The notes under the pieces were generated by a model. That model saw only the letters and a list, made by a program, of their open reading frames with translations, made no database searches and was not told where the DNA came from. Position numbers and translations under genes: made by a program. Shown piece by piece: positions 1 through 7,768 of a stretch of DNA of 64,000 nucleotides. The stretch comes from JABDGZ01 sp964483785. GTDB lineage: Bacteria; Omnitrophota; Gorgyraeia; Zapsychrales; Fredricksoniimonadaceae. Position 1 is the first letter of the stretch; each line of letters opens with the position of its first letter. The DNA lies in contig CAZACW010000006.1 in NCBI GenBank assembly GCA_964483785.1, forward strand, positions 1 through 64,000. Direction: 5' to 3'.

Positions 1-270
1 TATCTGGTCGTGCCCAGGCGCGAGCTTCAGTCGGAATTGACCCGCCAAAGGCTCAAGGCCATTGCCAAGCACAGCGATTTGGGCGCGGGTTTTCATATCG
101 CCTTTGAAGATTTGCAGTTGAGGGGCGCCGGCAATCTGCTGGGCTCCCAGCAGCATGGTTTCATCACCAGCGTCGGGTTTGATTTGTATTGCCGTTTGTT
201 GAAAGAATCAATCGAGCACTTGAAAAAGGAGATGGAAACAAAACATGGACCTCAACGCGCGAAGGTTTAA
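1..270 (+). CDS. mfd: Transcription-repair coupling factor Mfd, C-terminal end (partial)
   Basis: This is the 3' end of a gene whose start lies outside the window; 89 residues are visible in frame 1, ending at TAA 268-270. The stretch LGAGFHIAFEDLQLRGAGNLLG followed by QQHG and VGFDLY is the translocation (TRG) motif region that follows the helicase domain in Mfd and RecG; the GNLLGSQQHG/VGFDLY form favours Mfd, which removes stalled RNA polymerase and recruits UvrA. The protein stops about 50 residues after the motif, so the C-terminal D7 domain of typical Mfd (about 150 residues) is absent. The last 26 bases overlap the next gene, which has its own signal peptide, so the early stop looks real and not a frameshift. 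Confidence 0.85.
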   Translation, partial: YLVVPRRELQSELTRQRLKAIAKHSDLGAGFHIAFEDLQLRGAGNLLGSQQHGFITSVGFDLYCRLLKESIEHLKKEMETKHGPQRAKV

Positions 271-1183
271 GCTCCTGGCCCTGGCCGTGCTTTTGCTGGC
301 ACCCCGGGCCTGGGCAGCCAACACGGACGCCATCATCGCCGTCGTCAATGACGATGTGATCACCCTCAAGGACCTGCGCCAGTACATCGCCGGCATTGCC
401 AGCCAGCTGAAGGTCGAAAATAAATCGCCTGATGAGATCCGCCAGATCATGGGGGACTATGAGCAGAAGGGGATCGATAAGCTGATCGAGGACAAGCTGA
501 TTTTGGCCGCGGCCAATGACAAAGGCATCGAATTGCGCGGGGACCTGGTGGACAAGCACCTGAAGGAAATCCGGGGCCGTTATGCCAGCGAGGAAGATTT
601 TATCGGCGCCCTTAACGCCCAGGGGATGAGCATCAGCGACCTGCGCCAGAAATTGACCGACCAGCTGAAGGTCAAGTACGCGGTGGACATGGAGGTCCGC
701 GACAAGATTTTCGTCAACCCGCAGGAAGTCACGGATTATTACAACGCGCACATGGACGAGTTTAACCGCAAGCCCCTGGTCAATCTCCAGTCCATCTTTG
801 TCTCTTTCAAGAAATATCCCAAACCGCAGGCGCAAAGCCGGGCCGATGAGGCCCGCTCCCGCTTGCTGGCCGGTGAGGATTTTGACAAGGTGTCCAAGGC
901 CTATTCAGACGCCGCCTCCATCGGAGAGGTGGAGCAGGGCCAGATGGTGGACGCGGTGGACACTGCGGTGTTTAATTTGAAACTGGATGAGGTGTCTGAC
1001 CCGGTGCAGGTGGAAAACGGGATCTATGTGTTTAAGGCCGTCGGGATTTCCCCCGGCAAACAGCAGACCCTGCAGGAAGTCAAGGACCAGATCTACAGTA
1101 AACTCCTCGACGATCAATTTCAGACCAGATTCAAGGAATGGGTCCGCAAGCTGCGCGCCAAGGCCTATGTCGACATCAAGTAA
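245..1183 (+). CDS. surA: SurA-like periplasmic chaperone / peptidyl-prolyl isomerase
   Basis: The 312-residue protein begins with a Sec signal peptide (hydrophobic residues 9-19, probable cleavage after AWA at residue 24). A SurA N-terminal-like helical chaperone region follows (about 27-165), then one parvulin-type (PpiC) rotamase domain (about 178-285) with the typical AGEDFDKVSKAYSD, FNLKLDEVSDPV and GIYVFKAVG pattern. E. coli SurA has two parvulin domains; this one has one. It probably helps outer-membrane proteins fold in the periplasm. It overlaps the mfd end by 26 bases and pdxA by 17. The order surA-pdxA-ksgA is the same as in E. coli, which supports the call. Confidence 0.85.
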   Translation: MDLNARRFKLLALAVLLLAPRAWAANTDAIIAVVNDDVITLKDLRQYIAGIASQLKVENKSPDEIRQIMGDYEQKGIDKLIEDKLILAAANDKGIELRGDLVDKHLKEIRGRYASEEDFIGALNAQGMSISDLRQKLTDQLKVKYAVDMEVRDKIFVNPQEVTDYYNAHMDEFNRKPLVNLQSIFVSFKKYPKPQAQSRADEARSRLLAGEDFDKVSKAYSDAASIGEVEQGQMVDAVDTAVFNLKLDEVSDPVQVENGIYVFKAVGISPGKQQTLQEVKDQIYSKLLDDQFQTRFKEWVRKLRAKAYVDIK

Positions 1184-2054
1184 AAAGACGGTCGTCCTTT
1201 CCATGGGCGATCCCGACGGCATTGGTCCGGAAGTGATTGTCAAGGCCCTGCAGAGCCGCAGTATTCCCCCGCGTTTTGCCTTCATCGTCGTAGGAGATCA
1301 AAAGCGCTTAAAACATCTTCCTGCCTTCGTCCCTGTCCTGAATGTCCCCTATAGGACCGCGGGGGAAGGCGCCCTTAAATTTCTGGACAAATCCATAGCC
1401 TTGATCAAGTCCGGCCAGGCCAGGGCCTTAGTCACAGCCCCTTTATCTAAAGAAGCGGTCAGCCGCTATGCCAAAAATTTTAAAGGGCACACGGAATATC
1501 TGGCCCAGGCCTTTGGCGTGAAGCGTTTTGACATGATGTTTGTGGCCCCTGGCCTGCGCCTGACCATCGTCACCCGGCATGTGCCGCTTCAGCGCGTGCC
1601 TGAATTGATTACGGCCCAGGCGGTTTACAATTCCATTGATTTAATGGCCAGGACCTTAAAGGAGAAATTTAAAATCAAGGCCCCTCAAATCGTTGTTCTT
1701 GGGCTTAATCCCCACGCCGGGGAAGGGGGGCTTTTAGGCCGTGAGGATCTTCGATCCATTCTTCCTGCCATCCGCAAGGCCCGGGCCCGGGGCATCAAGG
1801 TCCAAGGCCCTTTGCCGGCAGACACCTTTTTTGCTTTCCGTCAGCATTGCGATGGGATCATTGCCATGTACCATGACCAGGGCCTGGCGCCCATCAAGGC
1901 CATGCACATGAAAGATCTGGTCAATTTCACCGCCGGATTGCCCTTTGTGCGGACCTCGCCGGCGCACGGCACAGCGTATGATATCGCCGGACAAAACAAA
2001 GCAGACGCCTCGTCCATGCTGGCTGCCATCCAACTTGCCTGCCGATTGCTATGA
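1167..2054 (+). CDS. pdxA: 4-hydroxythreonine-4-phosphate dehydrogenase
   Basis: PdxA makes the precursor 3-amino-1-hydroxyacetone phosphate in deoxyxylulose-dependent pyridoxal phosphate synthesis; PdxJ (34168-34881) then uses it. Family blocks appear in order: GDPDGIGPE, TAPLSKEA, GHTEYLA, TRHVPL, GLNPHAGEGG, GPLPADTFF, YHDQGLAPIK and RTSPAHGTAYDIAG. The metal-binding histidines of GHTE, YHDQG and HGTA are present. Length is 295 residues against a usual 320-330. The open frame extends upstream to 987, but that part is out-of-frame surA. The start is placed at ATG 1167, with AAGG just upstream, because a start at ATG 1203 would remove the first beta strand. Confidence 0.93.
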   Translation: MSTSSKKTVVLSMGDPDGIGPEVIVKALQSRSIPPRFAFIVVGDQKRLKHLPAFVPVLNVPYRTAGEGALKFLDKSIALIKSGQARALVTAPLSKEAVSRYAKNFKGHTEYLAQAFGVKRFDMMFVAPGLRLTIVTRHVPLQRVPELITAQAVYNSIDLMARTLKEKFKIKAPQIVVLGLNPHAGEGGLLGREDLRSILPAIRKARARGIKVQGPLPADTFFAFRQHCDGIIAMYHDQGLAPIKAMHMKDLVNFTAGLPFVRTSPAHGTAYDIAGQNKADASSMLAAIQLACRLL

Positions 2055-2848
2055 AGCATCGACCTAAAAAGGAATTAGGCCAGCATTTTCTTATTGATAC
2101 GCGCATCCGGGAAAAAATCGTGCAAGCCTGTCATTTTAGGCCCGATGATGTGGTGATTGAGATCGGACCAGGGCAGGGGGCCTTGACGAAGTTGATCGTG
2201 CCCCAGGTGAAGCGATGGATAGGCATAGAGAAGGACCGCGATTTGATCAGCCCTTTGCAATCGAGCCTGCCGCCGCACGCCGTCCTCATTCACGCAGATT
2301 TTCTGCAATGGGACCTTGCTTCTCTTAAAGGTGCCGGCAAAAGCGGAAATCCGGTCAAGGTCATCGGCAATATTCCTTATAATATTTCGACGCCCATCAT
2401 CGAGAAATTGATTGAACACAGGCATAACATAGCTCAAGCGTATTTAACTGTTCAGCTGGAATTCGGCCAGCGGCTTGCAGCCCAACCAGGAGGCAAGGAT
2501 TACGGGTCCTTGACTTGCTTTACCCAGTATTACGCTGATATTCGAATGCTGTTTAAGATCAAGAATACCTGTTTTAAGCCGGCGCCGAAGGTGGACTCGT
2601 GTTTTATCGCCTTGGCCATGCGGCAAAGCCGAGAGGAAGGGGCCAAGGATGAGGCTTTTTTGTTTCAATTGATCCAAACCGCCTTTCAACAGCGGCGCAA
2701 GACCATACTCAATGCTTTAAAAAGTTTGGTGGGCAAGGACCAATTAGAAGAAACTTTGCTCATCTTAGGGATTAAACCCAGCGTCCGTCCGGAAACTTTG
2801 ACTTTGTCAAATTACATTAAAATTTGTAACTTACTTATGTTAAAATAA
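2051..2848 (+). CDS. ksgA: 16S rRNA dimethyladenosine transferase
   Basis: KsgA/RsmA dimethylates two adjacent adenosines in the 3'-terminal helix of 16S rRNA. The 265-residue protein has the expected order: KKELGQHFLID, SAM-binding motif I EIGPGQGALT, an acidic ribose-binding site (GIEKDRD), catalytic motif IV NIPYNIS, and the C-terminal PAPKVDS region followed by AFQQRRKTILNAL. It overlaps pdxA by ATGA at 2051-2054, so translation is probably coupled. A palindromic repeat lies immediately downstream. Confidence 0.95.
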   Translation: MKHRPKKELGQHFLIDTRIREKIVQACHFRPDDVVIEIGPGQGALTKLIVPQVKRWIGIEKDRDLISPLQSSLPPHAVLIHADFLQWDLASLKGAGKSGNPVKVIGNIPYNISTPIIEKLIEHRHNIAQAYLTVQLEFGQRLAAQPGGKDYGSLTCFTQYYADIRMLFKIKNTCFKPAPKVDSCFIALAMRQSREEGAKDEAFLFQLIQTAFQQRRKTILNALKSLVGKDQLEETLLILGIKPSVRPETLTLSNYIKICNLLMLK

Positions 2849-2865
2849 AAGATAGTATTTTAAAA

Positions 2866-2909
2866 AAAGGGGACGTCTCCCTTTTTTTTAAATGGGAGAC
2901 GTCCCCTTT
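2866..2909. repeat. Palindromic repeat, intergenic copy (GGGGACGTCTCCC family)
   Basis: Arms AAAGGGGACGTCTCCC (2866-2881) and GGGAGACGTCCCCTTT (2894-2909) are perfect 16-bp complements separated by 12 bases (eight T, three A, one T). It lies 18 bp after the ksgA stop and 11 bp before the next start. The stem followed by TTTATTA could act as a transcription terminator in either direction, but the same arms occur inside a protein-coding gene at 61500-61562, so this is a dispersed repeat and not a purpose-built terminator. Confidence 0.85.
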
Positions 2910-2920
2910 ATTATATTCTT

Positions 2921-3304
2921 ATGGAAAAGCGGATTTTCTATCATGACACGGATGCCGGCGGCATCGTCTATTACGGCCAATACCTGACCTATCTCGAAGA
3001 GGCGCGCACGGAATTCCTGGAACAAAGGGGATTGAGCGTCGAGCAGTTTAAGGAGCGCGGCTATCTTTACGTGGTGCGCCAATGCAATATCAGCTACCGA
3101 TCGCCTGCCCGCTATGGTGAAACCATTGTCTGTGATGCCAAACTCAAGGCCATGGGCGCGTCCCAATTGGTTTTTGAGCAGACGGTGAAGGACAAAAAAG
3201 ACGGCCGTTTGATGGTGCAGGCCGAGGTTTCCCTGGTTTGCCTGAACAAGGATTTCAGGCCTACCCCGATTCCCGATGATTTACGGGAAAAACTTGCTTC
3301 TTGA
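2921..3304 (+). CDS. ybgC: YbgC/FadM-type acyl-CoA thioesterase
   Basis: This 127-residue single hotdog-fold domain carries the 4-hydroxybenzoyl-CoA thioesterase signature YHDTDAGGIVYYGQYLTYLEEARTEFL, with the catalytic Asp in DTDAGG. The family hydrolyses acyl-CoA thioesters; in proteobacteria YbgC associates with the Tol-Pal envelope system. No tol or pal genes are present here, so the physiological substrate is unknown. The ATG is 11 bases after the palindromic repeat, with no clear ribosome site between. Confidence 0.85.
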   Translation: MEKRIFYHDTDAGGIVYYGQYLTYLEEARTEFLEQRGLSVEQFKERGYLYVVRQCNISYRSPARYGETIVCDAKLKAMGASQLVFEQTVKDKKDGRLMVQAEVSLVCLNKDFRPTPIPDDLREKLAS

Positions 3305-3329
3305 AGTTTGAGATGATAGTATTTTGCCT

Positions 3330-3617
3330 ATGTCCATCACCAAACAAGACGTGGCCTACATCGCCGCCCTGGCGCGCATCGACGTGCCGGAAGCGAAGCT
3401 CGAAGGCTTTACCAAGACCCTGGGGGACATTGTCCATTATGTCGAACAATTGCAGAAGCTCGACGTGGACAAGGTCAAGCCCACCAGCCATGCCGTGCCC
3501 TTAGGCAATGTCCTGCGCGCGGATGCCATCCAACCCTCCTTGACCAACCAGGAAGCCCTGGCCATCGCCGTGGAGGCCAAGGACGGCTGTTTTAAAGTGC
3601 CTTTGGTCATCGAATGA
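3330..3617 (+). CDS. gatC: Asp-tRNA(Asn)/Glu-tRNA(Gln) amidotransferase subunit C
   Basis: GatC is the small belt subunit that stabilises the GatA-GatB interface of the tRNA-dependent amidotransferase. The 95-residue protein has the family pattern: DVAYIAALARIDV, a helix ending with VEQLQKLDVDKV, then PTSHAVPLGNVLRADAI and the C-terminal DGCFKVPLVIE. ATG 3330 is preferred over the in-frame TTG at 3324 because MSITKQDV fits the family N terminus. It overlaps gatA by ATGA at 3614-3617; the gene order C-A-B is a classical operon. Confidence 0.93.
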   Translation: MSITKQDVAYIAALARIDVPEAKLEGFTKTLGDIVHYVEQLQKLDVDKVKPTSHAVPLGNVLRADAIQPSLTNQEALAIAVEAKDGCFKVPLVIE

Positions 3618-5041
3618 AACTGCACGAGTTAACTGCCCACGCCTTACTGGACGCGTTTAAATCCGGCCAAGCATCCCCTCAAGAAGCTTATGAGGCTGTT
3701 GCAGGCCGCATCCAGGCTGTTGACGGCAAGGTCAAGGCCTATGTCCGCAGCGCCGCGCAGAAACCGGACTTTACCGGTCCCTGCCCCATTCCCATTGCCC
3801 TTAAAGACAATTTATGCGCCAAGAACGAGGAGATCACCTGCTCCTCGAGGATCCTGAAAGGTTTCCGCAGCCCCTATGATGCCGGTGTTGTGGAAAGGGT
3901 CAAAAAAAGCGGCGGGTGCATCTTAGGCATCGTCAACATGGATGAATTCGCCTTTGGTTCTTCCTGCGAAACGTCCTGCTATGGACCGACCTTTAACCCC
4001 TGGGATTTGTCCTGCGTCCCCGGCGGCTCCAGCGGAGGGTCTGCCGCTTCCGTGGCCGCGGACGAGGCGGTCTGGGCCCTGGGCTCTGATACCGGCGGTT
4101 CCATCCGCCAGCCGGCCGCTTTTTGCGGCATCGTCGGCCTGAAACCCACCTACGGACGCGTTTCACGCTTTGGCCTCATTGCCTTTGCCTCAAGCCTGGA
4201 CCAGATCGGCCCTTTGACCAAGGACGTGCGCGACTGCGCCCTGCTTTTGAAGATCATCGCGGGCTACGACGAGCGGGACTCGACCTCAGTGAATGTGCCT
4301 GTGCCGGATTACACCAAGGCCCTGGTCCAGGATGTGCGGGGATTGAACATCGGCTTACCTAAGGAAGCTTTTGCAGAAGGCCTGGACCCGCAAGTCCGAA
4401 AGGCCATCGAGGAGGCCCTTAATCAATTTAAAAAAATGGGCGCGGTGATCAAGGAGGTCTCCTTGCCGCATACGCCCTATGCGGTGGCCACCTATTATAT
4501 CGTGGCCACGGCCGAGGCCAGCTCCAATCTGGCGCGCTTCGACGGAGTGCGTTACGGCCTGCGGGCCCAACCGCAAAAGGTCCGCAAAAACGCGCTGGTC
4601 GACATGTACGAGGAGACCCGCGCCAGGGGCTTTGGCGATGAAGCCAAGCGGCGCATTATGCTCGGCACCTATGCCTTGTCTTCAGGTTATTATGATGCTT
4701 ATTATCTGCGCGGCCAGAAGGTGAGGACCTTGATCAAACAGGATTTGGATCAGGCCTTTCAAAGCTGTGATGTGATTTTGACGCCGACTTCTCCGACGGT
4801 GGCCTTCAAGGTGGGGGAGAAGCTCAGCGATCCTTTGAGCATGTATTTATCGGATATTTATACCATCCCGGCCAATTTGGGTGGCATTCCGGCCATTTGC
4901 CTCCCTTGCGGCTTTTCCCAAAGCGGATTGCCCATCGTCCTGCAATTGATGGGACAGGCCTTTGATGAAGAAATGCTGCTGCGTGTTGCGTATGCCTATG
5001 AACAAAGCACGCCCTGGCACACGCAGAAACCGAATCTATGA
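3614..5041 (+). CDS. gatA: Asp-tRNA(Asn)/Glu-tRNA(Gln) amidotransferase subunit A
   Basis: GatA hydrolyses glutamine to supply ammonia for converting Glu-tRNA(Gln) or Asp-tRNA(Asn) to the amidated forms. At 475 residues it is full length. The amidase-signature triad is visible as Lys64 (ALKDN), cis-Ser139 (PGGSSGGSAAS) and nucleophile Ser163 (DTGGSIRQP), with the 75- and 24-residue spacings expected for GatA. The presence of gatCAB implies that the organism makes at least one of these tRNAs indirectly. It overlaps gatB by ATGA at 5038-5041. Confidence 0.96.
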   Translation: MKLHELTAHALLDAFKSGQASPQEAYEAVAGRIQAVDGKVKAYVRSAAQKPDFTGPCPIPIALKDNLCAKNEEITCSSRILKGFRSPYDAGVVERVKKSGGCILGIVNMDEFAFGSSCETSCYGPTFNPWDLSCVPGGSSGGSAASVAADEAVWALGSDTGGSIRQPAAFCGIVGLKPTYGRVSRFGLIAFASSLDQIGPLTKDVRDCALLLKIIAGYDERDSTSVNVPVPDYTKALVQDVRGLNIGLPKEAFAEGLDPQVRKAIEEALNQFKKMGAVIKEVSLPHTPYAVATYYIVATAEASSNLARFDGVRYGLRAQPQKVRKNALVDMYEETRARGFGDEAKRRIMLGTYALSSGYYDAYYLRGQKVRTLIKQDLDQAFQSCDVILTPTSPTVAFKVGEKLSDPLSMYLSDIYTIPANLGGIPAICLPCGFSQSGLPIVLQLMGQAFDEEMLLRVAYAYEQSTPWHTQKPNL

Positions 5042-6474
5042 GCGCCTTCGAGACCGTCATAGGACTGGAAGTCCACCTGCAGTTAAACACCAAGACCAAG
5101 ATTTTTTGCCCTTGCGCCAATCAATTCGGCTGTGCGCCCAACACCAATGTCTGTCCGGTGTGCTTAGGTCTGCCCGGCACCTTGCCGGTCTTAAACCATC
5201 AGGCCCTTTTGTATGCCATCAAGGCGGGTCTGGCGCTGAATGCCGAAATCAACAGTTTCATCAAATTCGACCGCAAGAATTATTATTATCCGGACCTGCC
5301 CAAGGGCTATCAAATCTCCCAGTATGATTTTCCCGTCGCGAAAAACGGGTATCTGGACATCAAAAGCACGGCGCTCGACAAGCGCATCGGCATCAAGCGC
5401 GCCCATCTCGAGGAAGATGCCGGCAAGCTGGTGCATGACAATGCCGGCTCCTGTTCCTTGGTCGACTATAACCGCACCGGCACGCCCTTGATCGAAATCG
5501 TCACCGAGCCGGACCTGCGCTCGCCCCAGGAAGCCTACGATTACCTGCATACCTTGAAATTGACCCTGCAGTATTTGAATATTTCCGACTGCGACATGGA
5601 AAAAGGCTCCTTGCGCTGCGATGCCAATGTCTCCATCCGCCCCGCGGGCCAAAGCAGCCTGGGCACCAAGACGGAATTGAAGAACATGAATTCCTTCCGC
5701 GCGGTCAAGGCGGCCCTGGAATATGAGATCCGCCGCCATGAGCAGGTGATTGTCTCCGGCGGCAAAATCGTGCAGGAGACCCTGCTGTGGAACGATGACA
5801 AAGGCCAGACCCAGGCCATGCGTTCCAAGGAACAGGCCCATGATTACCGCTATTTCCCTGACCCGGATTTGGTGCCTTTTGTGGTGGATGCCAAGATCAT
5901 CGACGGAGTCCGGGCCGGACTGCCGGAATTGCCTCAAGCGAAAACGGTCCGATTTTTAGGCCAATACGGCCTTTTGGCCTACGACATCCAGATCTTGGTT
6001 GCGGACGCGGCCCTGGCGGATTTTTTTGAAGAGGCGGTCAAGGTCTATGCTTTTCCTAAAAAAATCGCCAACTGGCTGGGCGGCCCGGTGTTGATGGAGA
6101 TGAACAACCGCAAAACATCCTTGCAAGGCCTGAAATTGTCCCCGAAGGATTTGGCGGCCTTGATCGCGCAAGTTGAGGAAGGTGTTGTCAGCAATTTGGC
6201 GGGCAAGGAAGTTTTGACCATGATGTTAGACAGCGGCCGCGGTGCGGCCGAGGTGATCAAGGACAAGGGTTTGGCCCAGGTCTCGGATGATTCCAATTTA
6301 CTGGCCATCATCGATGAGGTTTTGAGCCAAAACCCGGCGGTGGTGGAGCAGATCAAATCAGGCAAATCCAACGCGGCCGGGTTTTTGGTCGGCCAGGCCA
6401 TGAAAAAATCAGGCGGCAAGGCCAACCCTAAAAAATTGAACGAACTCATTAACCGGAGAATGTCAGGTGTCTAA
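5038..6474 (+). CDS. gatB: Asp-tRNA(Asn)/Glu-tRNA(Gln) amidotransferase subunit B
   Basis: GatB binds the mischarged tRNA, activates its acid side chain with ATP and receives ammonia from GatA. The 478-residue protein starts with ETVIGLEVHLQLNTKTKIFC and has the family Cys-rich segment (FCPCANQFG, NVCPVCLGLPG), LPKGYQISQYD, HLEEDAGKL and DYNRTGTPLIEI. The C-terminal YqeY-like tail domain (KSNAAGFLVGQAMKKSGGKANPK) is complete. The next gene starts 8 bases before its stop, so the operon probably continues into ctpA. Confidence 0.96.
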   Translation: MSAFETVIGLEVHLQLNTKTKIFCPCANQFGCAPNTNVCPVCLGLPGTLPVLNHQALLYAIKAGLALNAEINSFIKFDRKNYYYPDLPKGYQISQYDFPVAKNGYLDIKSTALDKRIGIKRAHLEEDAGKLVHDNAGSCSLVDYNRTGTPLIEIVTEPDLRSPQEAYDYLHTLKLTLQYLNISDCDMEKGSLRCDANVSIRPAGQSSLGTKTELKNMNSFRAVKAALEYEIRRHEQVIVSGGKIVQETLLWNDDKGQTQAMRSKEQAHDYRYFPDPDLVPFVVDAKIIDGVRAGLPELPQAKTVRFLGQYGLLAYDIQILVADAALADFFEEAVKVYAFPKKIANWLGGPVLMEMNNRKTSLQGLKLSPKDLAALIAQVEEGVVSNLAGKEVLTMMLDSGRGAAEVIKDKGLAQVSDDSNLLAIIDEVLSQNPAVVEQIKSGKSNAAGFLVGQAMKKSGGKANPKKLNELINRRMSGV

Positions 6475-7756
6475 AAAAAATCTATGGATGGGATTGGCCG
6501 TGTTGGCCCTGGCCGCAGGATTCTGTTTACCCGGTATGTCCCAGGTCACGGAGCAGGGCAAGAAGGACATGTACAAGCAGGTCGAATTGTTCAGCTATGC
6601 CCTGAACACCATTGAGTCGGATTATGTGGACCCTAAAACAGCCCAGGAATTGATCTATGGCGCGCTCAAAGGCATGCTGTCCTCCTTAGATGCACACAGC
6701 CAATTTATGGACCCGGATGAATACAAGGACCTGAAAAGCGAGACCGAAGGAAAATTCGGCGGCCTGGGCATTGAAATTTCCATCAAGGACGATTTGCTGA
6801 CGGTGATAGCGCCCATCGAGGACTCTCCGGCCTTTCGCGCCGGCATCAAGGCGGGGGACCGGATCGTCAAGATCGACCATGATGTCACCCGCGACATGAG
6901 CCTGGATGACGCGGTGAAAAAGCTGCGTGGCAATCCCGGCTCCAAGGTGACCCTCACCATCCTGCGGGAAAAGGAAAATTTGGTCCAGGACTTTGTGGTG
7001 ACCCGCGAAATGATCCATGTGGACAATGTCAAGGACCCGCATATCATCGGCGACAATATCGGCTATGTGCGGCTGACGGAATTCCGCGAGAATTCCTATA
7101 ATGAACTGCACCAGGCCATAAGCAAGCTTAAAGCCCAGGGCGCGGACAGCCTGATATTGGATTTGCGCAATAATCCCGGCGGGCTTTTGGACGTGGCGGC
7201 CAGGATCGCGGAAGATTTCCTGCCTTCGGGCAGGACCATTGTCTCCACCCGCGGCCGCCATCCTAATGATGATATCACGGCCAAGTCGAACAATAACGGC
7301 GGAGAATTCCTGGATTGGCCGATGGTGGTGATGATCAACGAAGGCTCTGCTTCCGGCAGTGAAATCGTGGCCGGCGCCTTGCGGGACAACAAGAGGGCGG
7401 TCCTGGTGGGGGTCAAGTCCTTCGGCAAAGGGTCGGTGCAAAGTGTGATCCCCCTGCCCGACGGTTCCGGCCTTCGCCTGACTACGGCCAAATACTACAC
7501 GCCCTCCGGCGTATGCATCAACGGCATCGGGATCACACCGGATGTGACGGTCGAGGCGCCGTCCAAATCCGACGATGATGCCGATGCGGCCAAAACAGCC
7601 AAGCCTAACACCGACATAGAATCCATTTTTTCCGACCTTGAGCACAAGGAACAAAAGGGCAAGGCCATGTCCGCGAAAGACAAGGCCGATATCCAGCTGC
7701 AAAGCGCGATCCATGTGATTGAGGGCATCAAGGTTTACCGCAAATTCCAGCAATAG
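6467..7756 (+). CDS. ctpA: C-terminal processing serine protease (S41), CtpA/Prc type
   Basis: This is a secreted S41 protease that trims C termini of envelope proteins. Starting at GTG 6467 (GGAGA about 9 bases upstream; overlaps the gatB stop), the 429-residue protein has a signal peptide (about 1-25), a PDZ domain (about 97-168, including FGGLGIEI and the ligand loop) and the S41 core. Catalytic Ser296 (EGSASGSEI) and Lys321 (SFGKGSVQ) are 25 residues apart, as in the D1-processing protease. The C-terminal 60 residues are charged. The next gene encodes a divergent polysaccharide deacetylase, a recurrent partner in gram-negative genomes that links the pair to cell-wall turnover. Confidence 0.94.
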   Translation: MSKKNLWMGLAVLALAAGFCLPGMSQVTEQGKKDMYKQVELFSYALNTIESDYVDPKTAQELIYGALKGMLSSLDAHSQFMDPDEYKDLKSETEGKFGGLGIEISIKDDLLTVIAPIEDSPAFRAGIKAGDRIVKIDHDVTRDMSLDDAVKKLRGNPGSKVTLTILREKENLVQDFVVTREMIHVDNVKDPHIIGDNIGYVRLTEFRENSYNELHQAISKLKAQGADSLILDLRNNPGGLLDVAARIAEDFLPSGRTIVSTRGRHPNDDITAKSNNNGGEFLDWPMVVMINEGSASGSEIVAGALRDNKRAVLVGVKSFGKGSVQSVIPLPDGSGLRLTTAKYYTPSGVCINGIGITPDVTVEAPSKSDDDADAAKTAKPNTDIESIFSDLEHKEQKGKAMSAKDKADIQLQSAIHVIEGIKVYRKFQQ

Positions 7757-7768
7757 TCCGACCCTAAG

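Noticed and set aside
987..1166. N-terminal extension of pdxA to 987
   Set aside because: This part lies in another frame of the surA-like gene and has arginine- and serine-rich shadow composition; the family start fits 1167.
5191..5937. Long minus-strand frame (248 codons) opposite gatB
   Set aside because: gatB is complete and strongly conserved; the opposite frame is a shadow caused by codon bias, with no motif or ribosome site.
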